Below, piece by piece: positions 5,685 to 9,121 of a stretch of 9,121 bases of DNA; position 1 is the stretch's first letter, and each line of letters begins with the position of its first letter. Source of the DNA: a bacterium. Lineage in GTDB: Bacteria > Patescibacteria > Paceibacteria > UBA9973 > UBA2103. The position numbers and the translations under genes are program-made. The stretch lies in assembly GCA_021812925.1 (NCBI GenBank), contig JAKAMK010000031.1, forward strand, positions 1-9,121, read 5' to 3'. The notes under the pieces are model-generated. The model did not search any database. It was not told the DNA's origin and was given only the letters and a program-made list of their open reading frames with translations.

Positions 5685-6086
5685 ATGGCCTACCGTATCT
5701 TTCTCACAGACGATGACCGGTTCCTCCTCGATCTCTACGCAGTCAAGTTCAAGAATGCCGGGCACGAAGTAAGCACGTTCGGTGGGGGCGAAGAGCTCTT
5801 GCAAGCGCTACGCAAGGGCACTGACAAGCCCGACGCCATCCTGCTCGACGTCATCATGCCGGGACAGGACGGCTTCGAGGTGCTCGAGACCATCCGTAAG
5901 GAAAAGCTCGGGGAGGGCGCGAAGGTCATCATCCTATCGAACCAAGGGCAAGACGCTGACCTCGAGAAGGCGAAGTCGCTCCACGCTGACGGCTACATCA
6001 TCAAGGCATCCGCCATACCCTCGGAAGTGCTCGCGGAGACCATTCGCACCATCGAAGGCACGGCTGCCGGCAGTCCTGCCGCATGA
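5685..6086 (+). CDS. Single-domain response regulator (CheY/PilG/PilH-like receiver)
   Basis: A 133-residue stand-alone receiver domain. The acidic pocket is TDDD (8-11), the phospho-acceptor is D55 in AILLDVIMPGQDG (51-63), the switch Ser is S85 in VIILSNQG (81-88), and the conserved Lys is K107 in YIIKAS (104-109). No output domain follows; the tail TIEGTAAGSPAA is short and probably flexible. It could therefore act by protein contact, as PilG, PilH or CheY do. No histidine kinase is encoded in the window. Its stop overlaps the pilT start as ATGA, so it is co-translated with pilT and pilC, which makes the motor or platform its most likely partner (inferred). An in-frame ATG at 5592 would add 31 residues rich in Arg, Ala and Cys that are encoded by the upstream inverted repeat; this is not receiver sequence and I reject it. 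Confidence 0.9.
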   Translation: MAYRIFLTDDDRFLLDLYAVKFKNAGHEVSTFGGGEELLQALRKGTDKPDAILLDVIMPGQDGFEVLETIRKEKLGEGAKVIILSNQGQDADLEKAKSLHADGYIIKASAIPSEVLAETIRTIEGTAAGSPAA

Positions 6087-7156
6087 CGCACGAACGCATG
6101 ACCCCGAACAAGACACTCTCGGAACTGCTCGATATCGTCATCGCCCAGGGCGGGAGCGATCTCCACATCTACGCGGGCGGCGCGCCGATGATACGCGTCT
6201 CGGGCTCACTCGTGCCGGTATCGAAGTTCGATTCGTTCACGACGGAAGAGACCGAAGCGATGCTGCAATCTATCGTACGCCCTGAGCGCTGGCAGAGTTT
6301 CCTCGACGACCAGACCATCGACCTTTCCTACGCGCATGGCGACTCCCGGTTCCGCGTGAACGGCTACCGCGTGCAGGGCGCCACCGCGATGGCGATGCGC
6401 CTCATCCCGAATCAGATACGTACGTTCAACGAGCTCAACCTCCCGTCGGTCTTGGAGGTGTTCACGCAGCGCGAGCAGGGGTTCTTCCTCGTCGTGGGGC
6501 CGGTGGGGCAGGGCAAGTCGACGACCTTGGCGGCCATGATAGACCGCATCAACGAGACGCGACCGGACCACATCCTTACCATCGAGGACCCGGTCGAGTA
6601 CCTCTTTACCGAGAAGAAGTCGCTCATCCACCAGCGCGAAGTGCACATCGACGTGCCGGATTTCCATACCGCGCTCCAGAGCGCGTTCCGCGAAGACGTG
6701 GACGCCATCATGGTGGGCGAGATGCGCAACTACGAGACCATCTCAAGCGCGGTGACCGCTGCGGAGACCGGCCACCTCGTGCTCTCGACCTTGCATACCA
6801 ATAACGCGGCACAGACCATCGACCGCATCATCGACATGTTCCCGGCCGAGCAGCAGGGGCAGGTGCGCGTGCAGCTTTCGGGCTCGCTTATCGGCATCTT
6901 CTCGCAGCGCCTCATCCCGCGCATCTCGGGCGGGCTCATCCCGGCCTATGAGCTCCTCATCAACAACAATGCGGTCTCGACCTTGATCCGCGAGGCGCGC
7001 ACGCACGAGATAGGCGCGGTCATCCAGACGAGCTCGCAGGAAGGCATGATAGATATGGACCGCGCGCTCGCCGAGCTCGTGCGTCGCGGCGAAGTGACCG
7101 TCGAGCACGCCTACCAGCACGCCATGGACCCGAAGACCTTCGAGCGCTACCTCTAA
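6083..7156 (+). CDS. pilT: PilT, T4P retraction ATPase
   Basis: A 357-residue PilT-type ATPase, a normal length for the family, expected to depolymerise pili under PilC and so drive twitching and uptake of bound DNA. The N-terminal PAS-like domain begins LSELLDIVIAQGGSDLHIYAG (12-32). The core shows Walker A GPVGQGKST (139-147, with V and Q where GPTGSGKST is usual), Asp box TIEDPVEY (166-173), Walker B IMVGEMRN with the catalytic Glu at 213, and His box TGHLVLSTLHTN (229-240). The C-terminal AVSTLIRE (297-304) corresponds to the AIRNLIRE motif of PilT that is linked to retraction, which separates it from PilB and supports PilT over other GspE-like ATPases. The start forms ATGA with the receiver stop; a second Met at residue 6 (6098) is an alternative start. 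Confidence 0.95.
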   Translation: MTHERMTPNKTLSELLDIVIAQGGSDLHIYAGGAPMIRVSGSLVPVSKFDSFTTEETEAMLQSIVRPERWQSFLDDQTIDLSYAHGDSRFRVNGYRVQGATAMAMRLIPNQIRTFNELNLPSVLEVFTQREQGFFLVVGPVGQGKSTTLAAMIDRINETRPDHILTIEDPVEYLFTEKKSLIHQREVHIDVPDFHTALQSAFREDVDAIMVGEMRNYETISSAVTAAETGHLVLSTLHTNNAAQTIDRIIDMFPAEQQGQVRVQLSGSLIGIFSQRLIPRISGGLIPAYELLINNNAVSTLIREARTHEIGAVIQTSSQEGMIDMDRALAELVRRGEVTVEHAYQHAMDPKTFERYL

Positions 7157-7159
7157 CCT

Positions 7160-8365
7160 ATGCTGTTCAAGTATCACGCAATCGACCAGGACGGACACGA
7201 GCGCGACGGCACCATAGAGGCGCCGTCGCAGGAAGTCGCCATCTCCGCGCTCCAGCGGCGCTCGCTCATCATCTCCTCCATCACGTCGAACGAAGACAAG
7301 TCGCTCCTCGAGATGGACATCCCGTTCTTTAACCGAGTGAGCAACAAGGACATCGTCATCCTGTCGCGGCAGATCGCGACCCTGTTCGAAGCGCAGGTCT
7401 CGGCGCTCCGTATCTTCCGCCTTCTCGCCGCGGAAGTAGACAACAAGAAGCTCGCAGACGTGCTCTCGCAAGTGGCAGACGACCTGCAGGGCGGCTCGCC
7501 GATATCGAAAGCGCTCTCGCGGCACCCGAAGGTGTTCTCGGTCTTCTATGTGAACATGGTCCGCGCGGGCGAAGAGAGCGGTAAGCTTTCGGAGACCTTC
7601 GGGTACCTCGCCGATTACCTCGACCGCACCTATGACGTGGTCTCGAAGGCGGAGAACGCGCTCATCTATCCTATCTTCGTCATCGCGGTCTTCTTCGGCG
7701 TCATGGCGCTCATGCTCACCTTGGTCATCCCGAAGATAAGCGCTATCCTCATCGACTCCGGTTCGAAAGTGCCTATCTACACGAAGATCGTCATCGCGTT
7801 CTCGAACTTCCTCGTGAACTACGGCATCTTCATACTCGTTGCGCTCATCGCCGGCGGCATCTACGTGTGGCAGCTCCGGAAGACCCAGCAGGGCGCGCTC
7901 ATCCTCGACGGCCTCAAGCTCTCCGTGCCGTACGTCGGCGACCTGTACTCGAAGCTCTACCTCTCGCGCATCGCGGATAACTTCTCCACCATGCTCCTTT
8001 CGGGCGTCTCGGTGGTCGAAGCGCTCGAGATTACCGCATCGGTGGTGGGGAACCGGGCGTATGAGGAGGTGCTCACCCAAGTGGGGACCGACGTGAAGGG
8101 CGGTTCTTCCATCTCTGACGCGATGTCGCGCCACGCGGAGATTCCGGGCATCATGGTGGCCATGGTGAAGGTGGGCGAAGAGACCGGCGAACTCGGCAAG
8201 ATCCTCACGACCTTGGCACGCTTCTATAACCGCGAGGTGAGTAACGCCGTCGACACCCTCGTGGGGCTCATCGAGCCGATCATGATAGTGATGCTCGGCC
8301 TCGGCGTCGGTACGCTCCTCGCCGCAGTGCTCCTGCCTATCTACAACCTAGCCGGGGCAATCTAG
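7160..8365 (+). CDS. pilC: PilC, T4P inner-membrane platform protein
   Basis: A 401-residue GspF/PilC family protein, the membrane platform on which PilB and PilT act to add or remove pilin. It begins MLFKYHAIDQDGHERDGTIEA, the usual family opening. Two T2SSF repeats are visible: about 65-190 (LSRQIATLFEAQVSALRIFR, then VRAGEESGKLSE) and about 268-392 (LSRIADNFSTMLLSGVSVVE, then VKVGEETGELGK). Three transmembrane regions are apparent: about 168-192, 212-237 and 366-394. Length and architecture match complete PilC. Three bases separate it from the pilT stop and no Shine-Dalgarno sequence is present. It is followed immediately by structured element B, which may end the receiver-pilT-pilC transcript. 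Confidence 0.96.
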   Translation: MLFKYHAIDQDGHERDGTIEAPSQEVAISALQRRSLIISSITSNEDKSLLEMDIPFFNRVSNKDIVILSRQIATLFEAQVSALRIFRLLAAEVDNKKLADVLSQVADDLQGGSPISKALSRHPKVFSVFYVNMVRAGEESGKLSETFGYLADYLDRTYDVVSKAENALIYPIFVIAVFFGVMALMLTLVIPKISAILIDSGSKVPIYTKIVIAFSNFLVNYGIFILVALIAGGIYVWQLRKTQQGALILDGLKLSVPYVGDLYSKLYLSRIADNFSTMLLSGVSVVEALEITASVVGNRAYEEVLTQVGTDVKGGSSISDAMSRHAEIPGIMVAMVKVGEETGELGKILTTLARFYNREVSNAVDTLVGLIEPIMIVMLGLGVGTLLAAVLLPIYNLAGAI

Positions 8366-8366
8366 A

Positions 8367-8491
8367 GCGAAGCCGCAAAACGGCGCATCTGCTTTGTTGC
8401 AGCTTCACCTCAATGTCTCACCGTACGGTCCAGTACGGCTCGACATTTCGGCTTGCCGCGCCTCGCATTTGCATCCGTTTTGCGGCTTCGC
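8367..8491 (+). repeat. Structured intergenic element, copy B (after pilC)
   Basis: A 125-bp element starting one base after the pilC TAG. The outer arms GCGAAGCCGCAAAACGG (8367-8383) and CCGTTTTGCGGCTTCGC (8475-8491) are perfectly complementary over 17 bases. Inside are CTGC (8389-8392)/GCAG (8399-8402), AATGTC (8412-8417)/GACATT (8442-8447) and CCGTAC (8421-8426)/GTACGG (8433-8438). The core aligns co-linearly with copy A: CTGCTTTGTTGCA (8389-8401), ACCGTA (8420-8425), TACGGCT (8434-8440) and GCGCCTCGCAT (8458-8468), with block spacing within one base of copy A. The arms are unrelated to those of copy A. The right arm can alternatively fold on itself as GCGGC-TTC-GCCGC (8482-8494), which would disrupt the outer stem. 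Confidence 0.75.
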
Positions 8492-8513
8492 CGCTGCGTT
8501 GTTACGGAACGAC

Positions 8514-8546
8514 TTATCCACACGAGCACACCGCGTAACCGTGTGG
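8514..8546. promoter_or_regulatory. DnaA-box-like site and dyad ahead of the first pilin
   Basis: TTATCCACA (8514-8522) is a perfect match to the bacterial DnaA box consensus. It overlaps a perfect 7-bp dyad, CCACACG (8518-8524) and CGTGTGG (8540-8546), whose right half runs into the region where the -35 element of the pilin promoter would lie. The 9-mer ACTTATCCA (8512-8520) recurs at 9028-9036, ahead of the second pilin. This may be an operator; a single 9-mer match in 9 kb could also be chance. The rest of the 8492-8584 gap holds only the predicted -10 box. Confidence 0.35.
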
Positions 8547-8552
8547 GGGGCA

Positions 8553-8558
8553 TACAAT
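8553..8558 (+). promoter_or_regulatory. Predicted -10 box of the first pilin gene
   Basis: TACAAT (five of six matches to TATAAT) lies 26 bases before the ATG at 8585, predicting a leader of about 20 bases. This differs from the near-leaderless spacing of the other units. The leader is AT-rich (ATTAGCCGCTATTACTAAAT) and has no Shine-Dalgarno sequence; low structure near the start codon may help a highly expressed subunit. Confidence 0.5.
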
Positions 8559-8584
8559 GTATCCATTAGCCGCTATTACTAAAT

Positions 8585-9025
8585 ATGAAAACAATTCGTT
8601 CACGAGGTTTCACCTTGATCGAGCTCCTCGTCGTGATCGCCATCATCGGCATCCTCTCGGCAGTCGTGCTCGCATCGCTTAACACTGCGCGTTCCAAGGG
8701 TAACGACGCGGCCATCCAGTCGGATCTCCAGACGGTCCAGACGCAGGCCGAGATTTACTACGGTGACAACAGCAACACATACTCCGGTAGCTCCGTGACC
8801 GCCTGCACCACCGCAGGCAGCCTGTTCACCGACGCCGGGGTCATCCAGAAGACGTACACGAGCATCCTGGGTATCGAGGGCAATACTGCCGCGAACGTGG
8901 CCTGCTATGCAGCCACGAGCGCCTACTCGATGGCTGCGAAACTCTCGACTGGTTCGTGGTGGTGCGTCGACAACACTGGCTTCGCTGGGACGCGCGCTAC
9001 TGCGCCTACGACCACGGGCTGCTAG
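8585..9025 (+). CDS. Type IV prepilin (major-pilin candidate)
   Basis: A 146-residue prepilin. The class III leader MKTIRSRG is followed by the cleavage/methylation context G8-F9 and the hydrophobic helix FTLIELLVVIAIIGILSAVV; E13 is the conserved Glu5 of the mature protein. Predicted mature length is 138 residues. The helix continues to about residue 55, then a small globular domain rich in Ser, Thr, Ala and Gly follows with GSWWCVDNTGFAG (123-135). Cysteines at 74, 107, 127 and 146 allow two disulfides; the last residue of the protein is C146, so a C-terminal disulfide loop is possible. The peptidase that would process it (PilD) is not in the window. The gene has its own predicted promoter and lies downstream of the motor genes, which fits a highly expressed subunit; which pilin is major cannot be decided from sequence. 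Confidence 0.93.
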   Translation: MKTIRSRGFTLIELLVVIAIIGILSAVVLASLNTARSKGNDAAIQSDLQTVQTQAEIYYGDNSNTYSGSSVTACTTAGSLFTDAGVIQKTYTSILGIEGNTAANVACYAATSAYSMAAKLSTGSWWCVDNTGFAGTRATAPTTTGC

Positions 9026-9039
9026 TCACTTATCCATCG

Positions 9040-9045
9040 TATACG
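9040..9045 (+). promoter_or_regulatory. Possible -10 box of the second pilin gene
   Basis: TATACG, in the context CGTATACG, ends 16 bases before the ATG at 9062. It sits in a 36-base gap after the first pilin stop that also contains ACTTATCCA (9028-9036), shared with the first pilin upstream region. The gene could alternatively be read from the first pilin promoter. Confidence 0.3.
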
Positions 9046-9061
9046 TTAACGCTCATTAGTT

Positions 9062-9121
9062 ATGTCTAATACCAAGCGAGGCTTTACCTTGATCGAGCTC
9101 CTCGTCGTGATCGCCATCATC
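9062..9121 (+). CDS. Second type IV prepilin, N-terminal part only
   Basis: Twenty codons are visible before the window ends: leader MSNTKRG, then FTLIELLVVIAII, with the cleavage Gly at residue 7 and the Glu5 equivalent at E12. The last 36 bases (9086-9121) are identical to 8612-8647 of the first pilin gene, and 45 bases (9077-9121) differ at only two positions, so the two genes share a recently duplicated or converted N-terminal block while their leaders differ. It may be a minor pilin, a second major pilin or a pseudopilin; the globular part needed to decide is outside the window. Confidence 0.9.
   Translation, partial: MSNTKRGFTLIELLVVIAII

Noticed and set aside
6743..8134. 463-codon open frame antisense to pilT and pilC
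   Set aside because: Same shadow effect; composition dominated by Arg, Asp, His and Val with no motif.
1776..8491. Interpretation of the paired elements as MITEs or insertion-sequence remnants
   Set aside because: The terminal arms differ between copies while the interior is conserved, there is no obvious target-site duplication, and no transposase is present.
8394..8582. 62-codon open frame across structured element B
   Set aside because: Its reading frame is not shared with copy A, and it lies in arms and hairpins and over the pilin promoter.
1..9121. CRISPR array, tRNA, rRNA or alternative genetic code (TGA as Gly)
   Set aside because: No regularly spaced repeats or RNA-gene signatures were seen, and TGA ends pilM, pilN, pilO and the receiver gene at the expected places.

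Overview
The window carries a type IV pilus (T4P) assembly cluster. The organism is most likely a member of the Patescibacteria (Candidate Phyla Radiation), probably a GC-rich Parcubacteria-type lineage. This rests on four things: the gene content and order (pilM, pilN, pilO, a short pilP-like gene, pilB, a lone receiver-domain gene, pilT, pilC, pilins); the lack of a secretin gene in an otherwise near-complete cluster, which suits a cell without an outer membrane; compact, divergent versions of each protein; and the pilin style. TGA, TAG and TAA all act as stops, so the standard bacterial code applies. The phylum is inferred; no rRNA or other marker gene is present.

Layout. Positions 2-82 probably hold the last codons of an unidentified plus-strand gene, meeting tail-to-tail with a minus-strand comF-like phosphoribosyltransferase gene (79-672). 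A 14-bp gap (673-686) separates comF from the divergent pilM and appears to hold overlapping promoter elements for both. The plus strand then carries pilM (687-1775), a 190-bp gap, pilN-pilO-pilP-like (1966-3540, tightly coupled), a 168-bp gap, pilB (3709-5538), a 146-bp gap, receiver-pilT-pilC (5685-8365, coupled by an ATGA overlap and a 3-base gap), a 219-bp gap, a complete pilin gene (8585-9025), and the start of a second pilin gene running off the end.

How it works together. PilM (cytoplasmic, actin-like) with PilN, PilO and the PilP-like protein (membrane-anchored) should form the alignment subcomplex. PilB powers extension and PilT retraction through the platform protein PilC. The prepilins are the fibre subunits. 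The receiver protein encoded just ahead of pilT is a candidate switch for motor activity. ComF next to the cluster suggests, but does not prove, a role in DNA uptake. The prepilin peptidase and a ComEC channel are not in the window.

Most interesting signals. (1) Two non-coding elements of 124 and 125 bp, starting right after the stop codons of pilM and pilC, share a co-linear conserved core, but their outer arms differ in sequence while staying self-complementary. This is the pattern of a conserved, covarying structure. (2) Two further gaps contain long-range dyads, one overlapping the predicted pilB promoter. (3) The genes that begin transcription units have a -10-like hexamer only 6-10 bases ahead of the ATG, and no gene has a recognisable Shine-Dalgarno sequence. 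Together these point to leaderless expression.
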